DNA of 64,000 bases. Source: Ignavigranum ruoffiae. Lineage in GTDB: Bacteria; Bacillota; Bacilli; Lactobacillales; Aerococcaceae. This document shows, piece after piece, positions 9,317 to 18,586 of the stretch; position 1 is the stretch's first letter; every line of letters begins with the position of its first letter. The position numbers were made by a program, and so were the translations under genes. The notes beneath the pieces were generated by a model. That model was given only the letters and a program-made list of their open reading frames with translations, was not told the origin of the DNA and made no database searches. The DNA is taken from assembly GCF_900110675.1 (NCBI RefSeq), contig NZ_FOEN01000008.1:1-64000 (forward strand). The letters run 5' to 3'.

Positions 9317-10285
9317 ATGGTCAGCGTGAGTGATATTGCACGTTTAGCGGGAGTTTCAAAGAGTACGGTATCGCGCTATTTAAATAATGGTCAAGTCAGT
9401 CCAAAAACGCGAAAAAAAATTAAAAAAATTATTGAAGAAACTGGCTATCAACCCAATGTCTTTGCTCAGAGTTTGAAAGCCCAACAGACGAATTTTATTG
9501 GCGTGGTCATCCCTCGTTTTGATTCGCGGTCAGTAAATATTGCCTTGAAGGCAATTGACCAAACTGCTCTGGCTGCCGGTTTCCAAATATTTATTGTTAA
9601 TTCTCAATTGGATCCCCAACGGGAATTGGCTAATCTTAAATTGCTTCAACATCTGAAAGTGGCTGGAATATTATTCTTCGCGACCAATGTCCGTAAGGAA
9701 ATTACCGACTGGGTCGAACAGACGGAGATACCTGTGCTATTTATTGGGCAAGAAATGATTGGCCACTCTTATATTATTCACAATGATTTTCAAGCAGGGA
9801 AAATTCTAGCAACTCATCTTTGGCAACAAGGTTATCGGGATATTCTCTATATTAGTGTCAGTCAAAGTGACAAAGCAGTGGGTATTGATCGTCTAAATGG
9901 TTTTAAAAGTTATTTAGCTGATAAGGATGTTAAGCTTGAAATCTTATTAAGTGACTTTGATCAGACCCATATCAAACAAGTTTTAAGGCCGCAACTGAAC
10001 CAGTTAAAAAGTAGAGTCATTGTCTGTGCGACCGATAGTTTAGCTCAAGCAGTCATTCAGTTATTAAAAGACCATGGTTATCAAGTTCCAACAGATGTAG
10101 CGGTAGCTGGATTTGGTGGCTACAGTGCTTTAAATTTAGGTCAACCTATGATTACTTCAGTGGCCTTTGGTTATGAAGAGATTGGAATCCGCGCCTTCCA
10201 TCTGATTAAAGAATTAATTCAACAGCCTAAATCAGTCAAAATTGAATTGGTGCCCAATCATTTAACCATCGGCAAATCTACTTAA
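9317..10285 (+). CDS. scrR: LacI-family repressor of the sucrose operon
   Basis: This is a 322-residue LacI/GalR regulator. An N-terminal helix-turn-helix (VSVSDIARLAGVSKSTVSRY, residues 2-21) is followed by a periplasmic-binding-protein-like effector domain. ATG 9317 was chosen over earlier frame positions because GAGAAGGAGG (9301-9310) lies at the right distance and the HTH begins at once. It is immediately followed by a LacI-type palindrome (10332-10345) and the sucrose PTS genes, so it most likely represses scrA-scrB-scrK, with a sucrose- or fructose-derived phosphate as inducer. The ligand is inferred from context. Confidence 0.85.
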   Translation: MVSVSDIARLAGVSKSTVSRYLNNGQVSPKTRKKIKKIIEETGYQPNVFAQSLKAQQTNFIGVVIPRFDSRSVNIALKAIDQTALAAGFQIFIVNSQLDPQRELANLKLLQHLKVAGILFFATNVRKEITDWVEQTEIPVLFIGQEMIGHSYIIHNDFQAGKILATHLWQQGYRDILYISVSQSDKAVGIDRLNGFKSYLADKDVKLEILLSDFDQTHIKQVLRPQLNQLKSRVIVCATDSLAQAVIQLLKDHGYQVPTDVAVAGFGGYSALNLGQPMITSVAFGYEEIGIRAFHLIKELIQQPKSVKIELVPNHLTIGKST

Positions 10286-10299
10286 AGCTCAAAGAAGGC

Positions 10300-10345
10300 T
10301 TGTAATTTACAAGCTTTGTGCTAAAATTAAATGGAACCGGTTCCT
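10300..10345 (+). promoter_or_regulatory. Promoter and LacI-type operator of the sucrose operon
   Basis: A possible promoter (TTGTAA at 10300-10305, 16 bases, TAAAAT at 10322-10327) is followed by the perfect palindrome GGAACCGGTTCC at 10333-10344. The centre of the palindrome lies near the expected start of transcription, a classical repressor position. A short inverted repeat, GCTTGTAA and TTACAAGC at 10298-10314, overlaps the promoter and could also act as a weak scrR terminator. Confidence 0.7.
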
Positions 10346-10371
10346 GTTTGGATTGAAAAGGAGGATAAATT

Positions 10372-11739
10372 ATGAAACATCGTCAGACGGTTGAACAATT
10401 GTTAGCTGCTATAGGTGGTCAAGAAAATCTTAAATTAGCTGAGCATTGTGCCACACGCTTAAGGTTGATATTACACGATAATAATAAACTAAATAAAGAT
10501 GAAGCTGAGCAGATTCAAGGCATCAAAGGTTATTTTTATAGTACGGGGCAACATCAGTTTGTTTTCGGAACCGGTACCGTTAATGAAGTGTATCAAGACC
10601 TTCTTTCAGTGATTGATCAGAATAAGCTAGCTGAAGGGGATATTAAGTCAGAAGTTTACCAGAATATGACACCCGTTCAAAAAGTCGTCCGAACTTTTGC
10701 TGATATTCTGGTACCCTTAATTCCAGCCCTAGTCACTACAGGATTACTGATGGGTTTGCGTGGATTTTTAGTTGAATTAGGTTTAGAGATGACGCCGGAA
10801 TTTGCCACCATGTTTGGTGTGTTAACGGATACGGCTTTTGCCTTTCTACCAGTGTTGATTGCCTACAGTGCGAGTAAGAAATTTGGTGGCAATCCGATTA
10901 TGGGGATTGTGATTGGTTTAATGATGGTCGCCCCTCAGTTACCGAATGCTTATAGTGTGGGTTCAGGAGATGCTGAAGCTCTCAATATCTTTGGCATTAA
11001 TATTGTCGCCTATCAAGGGAGTATTTTTCCAGCTATTATTGCCGGTTGGTTAATTGCTAAGATTGAACAATGGTGTCGAACTTGGGTGCCTAAGATGATG
11101 GATTTAGTCGTCACGCCTTTCCTATCCTTACTGATTACTTTCGTGACGATCATATTTCTTCTAGGTCCGGTGATTCAAGCGGTTGAACATTTTGTGATTA
11201 ATGGCATTGTCACTTTAATAGAAGCCCCTTTAGGATTGGGTTATATCGTCTTTGGTGGCTTACAACAAGCAATCGTAGTCACTGGTTTGCATCATTCGAT
11301 TGGTGTTATTGAGCTTTCGCTTTTAAGTGAGACCGGGCGGAATGTGATTCAACCCTTAACGACGGCTTCAATGGCAGGTCAATTTGGGGCAGCAATTGGG
11401 GCAGCCTTCTTGGTCAAGGATGCAGTTCGCCGAATGAATATGATTAATGCCTCTGTGCCAACTTTATTTGGTATTACCGAACCTTTATTATTTGGGGTCA
11501 ATCTAAGATCCTTAAGAATTTTTGTCTCAGGGATTATTGGTGGGGCAGCTGGTGGGCTGGTAACCTACTTAATGCATTTGACGGCTCCTGGTATGGGCAT
11601 TACTTTTATTCCTGGTTTATTGTTCTATACCGAAAGTTTTGGCCTATTATTGAATTATTTGATTGTGATTGGCGTATCCTTCGCGGTAGCCTTCGTCTTA
11701 GTCCAAGCACAGAGAAAGTATATCGTCGATGAAATCTAG
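10372..11739 (+). CDS. scrA: Sucrose-specific PTS permease, EIIBC
   Basis: Imports and phosphorylates sucrose to sucrose-6-phosphate. The 455-residue protein has an N-terminal EIIB domain with the phosphorylated cysteine in LAEHCATRLRL (Cys26). A polytopic EIIC domain of the glucose/sucrose superfamily follows from about residue 100, with conserved FGITEPLLFG near 365. There is no C-terminal EIIA domain, so phosphate must come from a separate glucose-type EIIA encoded elsewhere. ATG 10372 follows AAAGGAGG. A beta-glucoside or trehalose specificity is less likely given the adjacent sucrose-6-phosphate hydrolase and fructokinase. Confidence 0.88.
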   Translation: MKHRQTVEQLLAAIGGQENLKLAEHCATRLRLILHDNNKLNKDEAEQIQGIKGYFYSTGQHQFVFGTGTVNEVYQDLLSVIDQNKLAEGDIKSEVYQNMTPVQKVVRTFADILVPLIPALVTTGLLMGLRGFLVELGLEMTPEFATMFGVLTDTAFAFLPVLIAYSASKKFGGNPIMGIVIGLMMVAPQLPNAYSVGSGDAEALNIFGINIVAYQGSIFPAIIAGWLIAKIEQWCRTWVPKMMDLVVTPFLSLLITFVTIIFLLGPVIQAVEHFVINGIVTLIEAPLGLGYIVFGGLQQAIVVTGLHHSIGVIELSLLSETGRNVIQPLTTASMAGQFGAAIGAAFLVKDAVRRMNMINASVPTLFGITEPLLFGVNLRSLRIFVSGIIGGAAGGLVTYLMHLTAPGMGITFIPGLLFYTESFGLLLNYLIVIGVSFAVAFVLVQAQRKYIVDEI

Positions 11740-11755
11740 TGAGGAGGGAAGTTGT

Positions 11756-13156
11756 GTGCAAGATCTGAATCTGACTGATCAATGGCGGCAAAGTTATCAT
11801 ATTATGCCTGAGCAAGGTTGGTTAAATGATCCCAACGGTTTGATTCAATTTGATGATTATTATCATATCTATTATCAATACGTTCCCGAATCAGCTACCG
11901 GTGGCAAGACCCATTGGGGTCATAAACGGTCGAAAGATTTACTACATTTTGAAGATTGTCCTATATTTATGTCGCCGGATTTTGAATTTGATCGGGATGG
12001 TGTTTATTCAGGGTCAGCAATAGAGTATCAAGGAAAGATTCATTATTTCTATACGGGCAACGTGAAACTAAAGGGCGATTATGATTATATCTATTCTGGT
12101 CGAGAACAAAATACTGTTCATGTGGTGAGTCCAGATGGTCTGACTATTGAATCCAGATCGGTCGTAATCCCTCATCAAGCTTATCCCGCAGGTTTTACCG
12201 ATCATATTCGCGACCCCAAGGTATTTGCTCACGATGATCGATTTATCATGCTCCTTGGTGGGCGACGAGCAGATCATCATGGTAGCATCTTACTTTATCA
12301 ATCAAAGAATTTAGAAGATTGGCAATATATGGGTGAAGTCTTGACTGCTGAAGACCAGATGGGTTACATGTGGGAGTGCCCTGACTTCTTCAGCTTGGCT
12401 CAGCAAGATATCTTAGTCTTCTCTCCTCAAGGAATTCAGGAACAGGATTATCAGTTTAATAATCGTCATGTTGCAGGCTATTTAATTGGCTCCATGGATT
12501 GGCAGGGGAACAAGTTCACCCCCCAGAGAGCTTTTAAAGAATTTGATCGGGGGTTTGACTTCTATGCTCCCCACACCTTCCAAGATGCAAAAGGTCGACG
12601 AATCCTCATCGCTTGGTTTGGCTTAGGCGATATTAAACCAGAGTACACGAATCCAACGATTGCTAGAGGCTGGCAGCATTGTTTAACCATGCCTCGAGAA
12701 TTGTATTGGTCTCGAGACAATCTTTGCCAACGACCTTTGCCTGAGTATCAACAATTACGACAAAAACAAGGTCAGGCTGATTTTACAGCGGAGCAATCTC
12801 TTTCAATCGATCTGGAGCAAGCTGCTTTCGAACTTATTCTGACTTGGCCAACTTCACCGCAATCCTTTGAAATTCGCTTGCGTCAAGATACTTTTTTGAC
12901 CTATGATGAAAAGGGAATCCTATGTTTGAAACATGGGCCTTCAGGTTATGGTCGTAACTATCGATTAATTCAACTTGGTGCGATTAACCAATTACAAATT
13001 TTCTCGGATGCCTCTTCTCTGGAAATCTTTATCAATGATGGTTTATATACCATGTCGACCCGAATATATCCTCAAAAAGACCAAAACAAAATTAGCATCC
13101 AATCAAGTGTAGATGGTTCCATTCAATATTGGCAACTTGGACAAAAGGAGGGATAG
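11756..13156 (+). CDS. scrB: Sucrose-6-phosphate hydrolase (GH32)
   Basis: Cleaves sucrose-6-phosphate to glucose-6-phosphate and fructose. It is a GH32 five-bladed propeller enzyme: the nucleophile motif WLNDPNG (Asp25), the transition-state motif RDP at 152-154 and the acid/base glutamate in WECPD (Glu207) are all present, followed by a C-terminal beta-sandwich from about 340. The start is GTG 11756, seven bases after GAGGAGGG; upstream in-frame ATG 11729 would overlap scrA and lacks a site. The product of 466 residues has the normal length. It lies between scrA and scrK. Confidence 0.93.
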   Translation: MQDLNLTDQWRQSYHIMPEQGWLNDPNGLIQFDDYYHIYYQYVPESATGGKTHWGHKRSKDLLHFEDCPIFMSPDFEFDRDGVYSGSAIEYQGKIHYFYTGNVKLKGDYDYIYSGREQNTVHVVSPDGLTIESRSVVIPHQAYPAGFTDHIRDPKVFAHDDRFIMLLGGRRADHHGSILLYQSKNLEDWQYMGEVLTAEDQMGYMWECPDFFSLAQQDILVFSPQGIQEQDYQFNNRHVAGYLIGSMDWQGNKFTPQRAFKEFDRGFDFYAPHTFQDAKGRRILIAWFGLGDIKPEYTNPTIARGWQHCLTMPRELYWSRDNLCQRPLPEYQQLRQKQGQADFTAEQSLSIDLEQAAFELILTWPTSPQSFEIRLRQDTFLTYDEKGILCLKHGPSGYGRNYRLIQLGAINQLQIFSDASSLEIFINDGLYTMSTRIYPQKDQNKISIQSSVDGSIQYWQLGQKEG

Positions 13157-13157
13157 G

Positions 13158-14024
13158 ATGTACATTGGAGCAATTGAAGCAGGGGGGACCAAATTCGTTA
13201 TAGCAATCCTTGATGAACAAGGAAATATTGTTGAACGAAAGAGTTTTCCCACGACTTCGCCGGCAGAAACCTTTCAAAATATTTATCAAGTCTTAGATGC
13301 TTATGAGTTAAAAGCGATTGGTGTAGGCTCATTCGGTCCGATTGATGTGGATAAAAATTCATCCACTTATGGTTATATTACCTCGACACCTAAATTGAAG
13401 TGGCGAAATACTGACTTTCTAGGTCCACTGAAAGAAAGATACCAACTTCCTATCAGTTGGACGACCGATGTCAATGCCTCAGTGATCGGTGAATATCATT
13501 ATGGGGCGGGACAAAATACTCAACATTGCGTTTACTTTACCATTGGGACGGGGGTAGGCGCTGGGATTGTGGTCAATGATCAACTCTTGACCTATAACTA
13601 CCATCCGGAAGTTGGTCATCTAATGGCCAAACGTCATCCTCAAGATATGGAATTTGCCGGGATCTGTCCTAGTCATGGCGATTGTATTGAAGGATTGATT
13701 AGTGGTCCAGCCATTCAAGCCCGCTGGGGTAAGCCGGCCGAGGAACTAGTCAATCAGGCCCAAGTCTGGGAGATTGAAGCTTATTATTTGGCCCAATTAA
13801 TATATAATCTGCAATTAGTTTTACGGACTGAGCGTTTCATTCTTGGCGGCGGTGTGATGCACGTTCCTGGATTGATTAATCAAGTTTGCGACCAAGTCAA
13901 AAAACTCAACTATGATTATATTGAAATGGGAGATCTCAACCAACTGATTGTTCTACCAGAATTAGGCGACAATGCAGCGATTATGGGCTGCTATTATCAA
14001 GCTAAGCAACTTTTGATGAATTAA
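13158..14024 (+). CDS. scrK: ROK-family fructokinase
   Basis: Phosphorylates the fructose released by the hydrolase. The 288-residue protein has the ROK phosphate-binding motif GAIEAGGTKF at the N-terminus, a probable catalytic Asp in TTDVNA near 104, GTGVGAG near 130 and the ROK zinc motif built from GHL near 154 and CPSHGDC near 170-176. ATG 13158 begins one base after the scrB stop and follows AAGGAGGG, so translation is probably coupled. It is the last gene of the sucrose operon. Confidence 0.9.
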   Translation: MYIGAIEAGGTKFVIAILDEQGNIVERKSFPTTSPAETFQNIYQVLDAYELKAIGVGSFGPIDVDKNSSTYGYITSTPKLKWRNTDFLGPLKERYQLPISWTTDVNASVIGEYHYGAGQNTQHCVYFTIGTGVGAGIVVNDQLLTYNYHPEVGHLMAKRHPQDMEFAGICPSHGDCIEGLISGPAIQARWGKPAEELVNQAQVWEIEAYYLAQLIYNLQLVLRTERFILGGGVMHVPGLINQVCDQVKKLNYDYIEMGDLNQLIVLPELGDNAAIMGCYYQAKQLLMN

Positions 14025-14179
14025 ACAAGCTGCATTGAAAAGATTATTTTTTATCTTCATCAGAGCCTGTTAAACGATAGAAAAATATTAGCTAGCCAAT
14101 AAACAACAAGATCGAAAGTTATTTATCCTGATTTTAACTTTTTTGGACCTAATGTGTGTGATAGCTAATAAGATATTAA

Positions 14180-14226
14180 AACGAGAAGCTCGATTGAAAT
14201 TTTCAGATCGGGCTTCTCGTTATCTT
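14180..14226. terminator. Bidirectional terminator between scrK and the cupin gene
   Basis: AACGAGAAGC plus flanking bases (14180-14194) pair with GCTTCTCGTT (about 14206-14221). T-rich tracts lie on the plus strand and A-rich bases on the other side, so it can serve both converging genes. The stretch 14025-14179 before it holds no recognisable gene. Confidence 0.8.
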
Positions 14227-14252
14227 TTTGAACTAAATGGTGTTTAATAACT

Positions 14253-14753
14253 TTAGTGCCAATACTCCAAAAGTGGCCCCTCAGGACCAAACACTGGATC
14301 TTGGCCAGGGAGGGCGACCTTTTTAATTTGTTCAAAAGTTGCTTCAGCAATGGGTTCTGTGGGATAACACATCTTATAATCACTACCGCCAGGGTAGGCG
14401 CCAATCACTTTAAAATCCTTGCTAGCTTGCAGACGTTTGTGACCGATGCCGGCAGGGAGAACGAAGACGTCGCCTTGTTTTGCCTGTAAGGACATGCCTT
14501 CTGGGCCGCCAATTTGTACGTTAGCTTGACCCGCTTGAATCATTAAGACTTCGTGGGTGTTGTCATGGAAGTGATGCTGGTCTAAAATTCCATCGACCCA
14601 GGCATTCGACCAATCATGTTGGGCCAGGATGTCGATGACCTCCGCGCTAGATTTGCTAGTCATGGCAGATGGATAGAACAGAACAGGCAGGGTGGGATGA
14701 TTAGGGATGCCTTGATTTGCTTTAAAATAATAAGTTTCAATCTTGCTCGTCAT
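14253..14753 (-). CDS. Cupin-domain protein, YjlB-like
   Basis: This is a 166-residue single-domain cupin. The first cupin motif is visible as HHFHDNTHEVLMI with histidines and a glutamate able to bind a metal, followed by a GDVFVLPAGIGHK motif about 30 residues later that supplies the last histidine. The pattern, including VIGAYPGGSDYKMC after it, resembles the uncharacterised Bacillus YjlB family. ATG at 14753 was preferred to an upstream GTG because GGAG lies eight bases before it. No enzyme activity can be assigned. It may form a unit with the following minus-strand gene. Confidence 0.8.
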   Translation of the reverse strand: MTSKIETYYFKANQGIPNHPTLPVLFYPSAMTSKSSAEVIDILAQHDWSNAWVDGILDQHHFHDNTHEVLMIQAGQANVQIGGPEGMSLQAKQGDVFVLPAGIGHKRLQASKDFKVIGAYPGGSDYKMCYPTEPIAEATFEQIKKVALPGQDPVFGPEGPLLEYWH

Positions 14754-14871
14754 TGTAATCACTCCAGTTATTTGGTGGAAAATAGTTCTTAATTAGCTAG
14801 GTCAAATTGAGTAAGAGGCAATGGATTTTCTCTGTGACCCGAGTCAGCGCGATGATCAGCATCAATAGAGT

Positions 14872-15513
14872 TTATTGATCCATGTCATTGATTTCATAAG
14901 TTCTAAGCGGGTCGTCCTGACTGGCAATTTCGGCAATCGTTTTAGCGACCTTGTGCACTTCAATCGGGCGATTATTCCAAGCTTTTGAGTCAGGCTGAAT
15001 CCGACCTAGAATTTGCTGGGCTTGTTCGACGGTCTCCGGTCGGCTTTCTCCGTACATCATGGTCGGGCGGATGATGACAGTGTCTTGAACCGCTTGTCGA
15101 CTCGCTGCTTCACCTTGACTCTTAGCATGTCGGTAGGGTTCAGGCGTTGCGGTTGTATTCAAATTCGCTGAAACAAAGATGAGTCGTGCCGTCGGGCGAT
15201 ACTTGCCGACAGTCTCAGCAATCGTCTGCGCAGCTTCTACAATGATGTGTTGATAGGTATAACCTTTTTCCAGGTTTTCTTGGAAAAGTCCGACCAAATT
15301 AATCACCGTATCGACCTGATTTAAATGTTCTTGCCATTGGTCTGGGGCAAATAAATCAGCTTCAACCCATTTAACTTGGGGGTTAAATTTATCCGGTTGA
15401 TTGGCATCAAAAGACCGAGTCACAGCTGTAATCTCATGCTGGTCGGCTAAGAGTTGTTTCACAATCTCTTGGCCGAGAAAACCACTGGCGCCAAATATCA
15501 ATATTCGTTTCAT
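14872..15513 (-). CDS. NAD(P)-binding protein (atypical short-chain dehydrogenase, NmrA-like)
   Basis: The 213-residue protein begins with a Rossmann motif, ILIFGASGFLG, at residues 4-14. It continues with the pattern of atypical extended SDRs (DTVINLVGL near 70, LIFVSANLN near 112, VIIRPTMMYGE near 147). The classical YxxxK pair is replaced by YRHAK, which could still serve. Substrate is unknown; related proteins are often annotated as NAD(P)H-binding or nucleoside-diphosphate-sugar epimerase-like. ATG at 15513 follows GGAGGA. It reads away from the GntR gene and towards the cupin gene. Confidence 0.78.
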   Translation of the reverse strand: MKRILIFGASGFLGQEIVKQLLADQHEITAVTRSFDANQPDKFNPQVKWVEADLFAPDQWQEHLNQVDTVINLVGLFQENLEKGYTYQHIIVEAAQTIAETVGKYRPTARLIFVSANLNTTATPEPYRHAKSQGEAASRQAVQDTVIIRPTMMYGESRPETVEQAQQILGRIQPDSKAWNNRPIEVHKVAKTIAEIASQDDPLRTYEINDMDQ

Positions 15514-15652
15514 CAGCTATCTCCTCCTTGATTATCTTCTCGTTATCATGATCATAAAGGACGGCGAAATGGAATGAAATTATTTTGCTTAGCAATTTGG
15601 TGCAAAGTTTGAAATGCCCTAAATCCTGTCAGGCTACTAAAAAGATCTTTGC

Positions 15653-16372
15653 TTACATTCGATTAATATGAACGGTCTTGAAGACAAATTTGTCGGCGCG
15701 AGCCGTACTCTTGGTGTACTCAATCACTCGATTATTATTATCAAAGGTTTGACGGAGAATAATCAGCGCCGGATCTTTGTCAGGGACTTGCAAGTATTTA
15801 GCTGCTTTATTCTCAATCATGGCTGCTTGGAATTCTTCCTTAGCATTCTGAATAAAAATTTGATAACGATCTTTCATCAGTTGATAGAGGCTGTGGTCTT
15901 CCAGATCTTTCTGCGTCAAATCAGAGAAGATGTGGTCGGGTAAATAGGTTTCTTCCAGCAACATCGGATTTTGATCGGCTAGACGCAGACGTTTGAAGTA
16001 GACCACGGGATCTGCCAAGTTTAGTTGGAGTTTACTGGAGACCTCGACACTGGCTTCAATGCGCTTAAAGGCCAAGATTTGATTGCTGGGTTCTTTACCT
16101 AAGAGACGCATATTTTCAGTGAAACTGTAAAGATTGGTAAGGTTAATTTTTTGATGGGCGGGGTCGAGGACTAAGCTGCCTTTGCCGTGAATGATATCAA
16201 TATAACCAAAAGATTCGAGCTCCTTAAGAGCCAGTCTCACCGTGGTTCGACTCAAATGATAAAGTTCGGCAATTTTTCTTTCTGAAGGTAGATAGTCCCC
16301 TGGTTCTAACTCAGAATGAATCATGTGAATCAGTTCATTTTTGAGTTGTAAATACAAACTAGCTTTATTCAA
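15653..16372 (-). CDS. GntR-family (HutC/UTRA) transcriptional regulator
   Basis: The 239-residue regulator has an N-terminal winged helix (LPSERKIAELYHLSRTTVRLAL, about 28-49) and a C-terminal UTRA ligand domain (YSFTENMRLLGKEP onwards). UTRA regulators usually sense sugar phosphates. It is transcribed divergently from the GalNAc-type PTS operon and a matching palindrome sits in the shared region, so it most likely controls that operon, with a hexosamine phosphate as the probable ligand. The start is TTG at 16372 behind AGGAGG. It resembles NagR/YvoA-type proteins but could be another member. Confidence 0.85.
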   Translation of the reverse strand: MNKASLYLQLKNELIHMIHSELEPGDYLPSERKIAELYHLSRTTVRLALKELESFGYIDIIHGKGSLVLDPAHQKINLTNLYSFTENMRLLGKEPSNQILAFKRIEASVEVSSKLQLNLADPVVYFKRLRLADQNPMLLEETYLPDHIFSDLTQKDLEDHSLYQLMKDRYQIFIQNAKEEFQAAMIENKAAKYLQVPDKDPALIILRQTFDNNNRVIEYTKSTARADKFVFKTVHINRM

Positions 16373-16483
16373 GCGGATACCTCCTTCAATACTTTAAACT
16401 AAAAACATATTATACCATTCTTTCACAATAGGCTATGAAAAAATCATGAAATTAATATTATGGCAGCAAATGTTGAAATAATA

Positions 16484-16530
16484 TTGACTAAATTGAAAGC
16501 GTTTTTTATAATAATACTGGTAGTAACCAG
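16484..16530 (+). promoter_or_regulatory. Promoter, cre-like site and GntR operator of the GalNAc PTS operon
   Basis: The promoter is TTGACT (16484-16489), 17 bases, TATAAT (16507-16512). A partial cre, TGAAAGCGTTTTTT (16494-16507), lies in the spacer and differs from consensus at the last two positions. The palindrome CTGGTAGTAACCAG (16517-16530) lies at the predicted start of transcription. Its length and TGGT...ACCA pattern fit HutC/NagR-type operators. The layout predicts dual control by CcpA and the divergent GntR protein. Confidence 0.7.
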
Positions 16531-16546
16531 GTAAGGGAGGGGAATT

Positions 16547-16987
16547 ATGTTAGGGTTAATTATTACCGGACACGGTGAATTCGCGCCAGGCATGGAAGAA
16601 GCGGTCACGATGATTGCGGGACAGCAGAACAATCTATCGAGTGTGGCCTTTCGCGAATCAATGAATTTAGACGATTTCCAAGCAACATTACAAAGAACGA
16701 TTGATGAGCAGTTAGCCGAGAGTGAGGGTGTGATTATCTTCACTGATTTGAAGGGTGGCACCCCATTTAATACGGCAGCTTTACTGATCGATAAACAAGA
16801 CAAGGTTAAGATTATGGCGGGGACTAATTTGCCGATGTTAATCGAAGCCACTTTGATGGCGGGTGTCTTAACCGATCCAGAGCAGTTGGCCCGTCAATTG
16901 GCACAAACTGGTCGCGAGAACGTAGAATTTGTTGATTTTGAAGCGCTGGCTGAAGATCCCAGTGAAGATGAAATGGATGGAATTTAA
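16547..16987 (+). CDS. agaF: Mannose-family PTS EIIA component (GalNAc/galactosamine type)
   Basis: Accepts phosphate from HPr and passes it to the adjacent EIIB. The 146-residue protein has the family's N-terminal active-site motif LIITGHGEF with His9, and the LKGGTPFN loop near 69. It opens a five-gene transport block that ends with EIID. ATG 16547 follows GGGAGGGG. The substrate is inferred from downstream deacetylase, AgaS and tagatose-phosphate genes. A glycosaminoglycan-derived disaccharide PTS is an alternative, but no hyaluronidase or unsaturated glucuronyl hydrolase is present here. Confidence 0.87.
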   Translation: MLGLIITGHGEFAPGMEEAVTMIAGQQNNLSSVAFRESMNLDDFQATLQRTIDEQLAESEGVIIFTDLKGGTPFNTAALLIDKQDKVKIMAGTNLPMLIEATLMAGVLTDPEQLARQLAQTGRENVEFVDFEALAEDPSEDEMDGI

Positions 16988-17280
16988 TGAATAATATACT
17001 CAACCAAGTTCTGGTCACCTCTTTAGTGGTCATTTGTTTAGCCATTATTACGGTACTTATTTATTATTTGTTCAATAAGCGATTTTATGACAAGCAACGG
17101 AAGCATTTCGAAGAGCTCCATCTAAACCTTAAAGTGAATGACCAAGTTGAATTCTCGAATGGTTTAATTGGGACGATTGTGAAAGTTGGCTCAGAATATT
17201 GTGATATTAAAGTCAAATCGGGGGCTGTGATGACGGTCTCACGGTTTGCGATTTCTAGATTTGTGGAAGGAGATTTATAA
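16987..17280 (+). CDS. YajC-like single-span membrane protein inside a PTS operon
   Basis: The 97-residue protein has one N-terminal membrane helix (about 8-28), a basic stretch and a small soluble domain with VKVNDQVEFSNGLIGTIVKVG-like pattern, which is the signature of YajC. YajC is normally an accessory subunit of the Sec translocon. Its start overlaps the EIIA stop by one base and the EIIB gene follows directly, so it is firmly part of this operon. YajC-like genes are known beside mannose-family PTS genes in some streptococcal loci; their role there is not established. Confidence 0.8.
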   Translation: MNNILNQVLVTSLVVICLAIITVLIYYLFNKRFYDKQRKHFEELHLNLKVNDQVEFSNGLIGTIVKVGSEYCDIKVKSGAVMTVSRFAISRFVEGDL

Positions 17281-17763
17281 ATGCCAAATATTGTCTTAAC
17301 TCGAATTGATAACCGTTTAATTCATGGTCAAGTAGCGACCCAATGGACCGGATCGATTGGAGCTAATTTACTCTTGGTGGCCAATGATCAGGTAGCTAAG
17401 AACCAAATGCGTCAACGTTTAATGAAGATGGCGGCGCCAACCTCAGCTCAGACTCGTTTCTTTACCATTGACCATACCATTGAAATCATTCATAAAGCTG
17501 CAGACCGGCAAAAAATCTTTATCATTTGTGAAAATCCGCAAGACGTATTGCGTTTAGTTGAAGGAGGTGTCCCAATTACCAAAGTAAATATCGGGAATAT
17601 GCATATGGCGGAAGGTAAGAAACAAGTCGTCGGTTCAGTCGCGGTAGACCAAGCGGATGTGGAAGCATTCAAGCAACTTCGAGATAAAGGGGTTGAGTTG
17701 GAAATTCGTCGCGTACCTACCGAAAGTGCCGAATCGATTGACAAAGTCTTTGAAGCGTTCTAG
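17281..17763 (+). CDS. agaV: Mannose-family PTS EIIB component
   Basis: Takes phosphate from EIIA onto a histidine and transfers it to the incoming sugar. The 160-residue protein has the expected motif RIDNRLIHGQVATQW with His15, followed by a Rossmann-like fold of normal size. The ATG follows the YajC-like stop directly with GAAGGAG inside the preceding gene. The sugar is probably N-acetylgalactosamine or galactosamine from the operon context; sequence alone cannot rule out mannose, sorbose or fructose. Confidence 0.87.
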   Translation: MPNIVLTRIDNRLIHGQVATQWTGSIGANLLLVANDQVAKNQMRQRLMKMAAPTSAQTRFFTIDHTIEIIHKAADRQKIFIICENPQDVLRLVEGGVPITKVNIGNMHMAEGKKQVVGSVAVDQADVEAFKQLRDKGVELEIRRVPTESAESIDKVFEAF

Positions 17764-17788
17764 TTAAGAAAGGGAAGGAGTGAATACC

Positions 17789-18586
17789 ATGCAGTATTCA
17801 GTAATTCAAATTGCATTTGTTTTTATTTTTACATTTATTGCTGCGATTGACCAATTTAACTTGCTGGAATCAATCTATCAACCGATTGTAGCTGGTCCAA
17901 TTATTGGTTTAATTTTAGGGGATCTTGAGACTGGTTTGGCCGTAGGTGCTACCTATCAATTGATGACCATCGGGAACATGCCAGTCGGTGGGGCTCAACC
18001 ACCTAATGCGGTTGTTGGGGGTATTATGGCGACTGTATTAGCGATTTCTTTAGGGCTTTCACCAACGGAAGCCGTTGGGGCAGCTATTCCATTCGCCTTA
18101 CTCGGTCAATATGGAATTACCTTACTCTTTACCGCCATGTCACCAATGATGTCTAAGGCGGACGATATGGCTCATGAAGCTAATCCACGCGGTATTGATC
18201 GTTTGAATTATAGTGCCATGGGTATTCTTGGTTTGATTTTTGGGGTAATTGTTACCCTATTCTTTATCGGTGGGGCTCAATTCGGTAATGATATCCTAGC
18301 TGCGATCCCTGAATGGGTAATGAGTGGTTTAGGGGCAGCCGGAGGTATGATGCGTTTCGTCGGGTTTGCAACCTTACTTAAAGTAATGATTTCTAAACCA
18401 TTATGGGGCTTCTATTTCTTAGGATTTGCCTTAGCTTTAATCGTCAATGGTTTGGAAGGATTAGGCAGCTCTGCCTTACTCATCCTAGCGATTATTGGTT
18501 TTGCTTTAGCCTTCTGGGATTTCCAAATCCAAACTAAAGTCGCTGCAAGTTCAAATGATATGGGAGGTTTTGAAGATGGCATTTAA
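17789..18586 (+). CDS. agaW: Mannose-family PTS EIIC membrane component
   Basis: This is one of two membrane subunits forming the sugar channel. The 265-residue protein is strongly hydrophobic and has the EIIC pattern IVAGPIIGLILGDLETGL (about 35-52) and PVGGAQPPNAVVGG near 70. ATG 17789 is preferred to an upstream GTG because GGGAAGGAG lies eight bases before it. Its 3' end overlaps the EIID start by 11 bases, suggesting coupled translation. Confidence 0.87.
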   Translation: MQYSVIQIAFVFIFTFIAAIDQFNLLESIYQPIVAGPIIGLILGDLETGLAVGATYQLMTIGNMPVGGAQPPNAVVGGIMATVLAISLGLSPTEAVGAAIPFALLGQYGITLLFTAMSPMMSKADDMAHEANPRGIDRLNYSAMGILGLIFGVIVTLFFIGGAQFGNDILAAIPEWVMSGLGAAGGMMRFVGFATLLKVMISKPLWGFYFLGFALALIVNGLEGLGSSALLILAIIGFALAFWDFQIQTKVAASSNDMGGFEDGI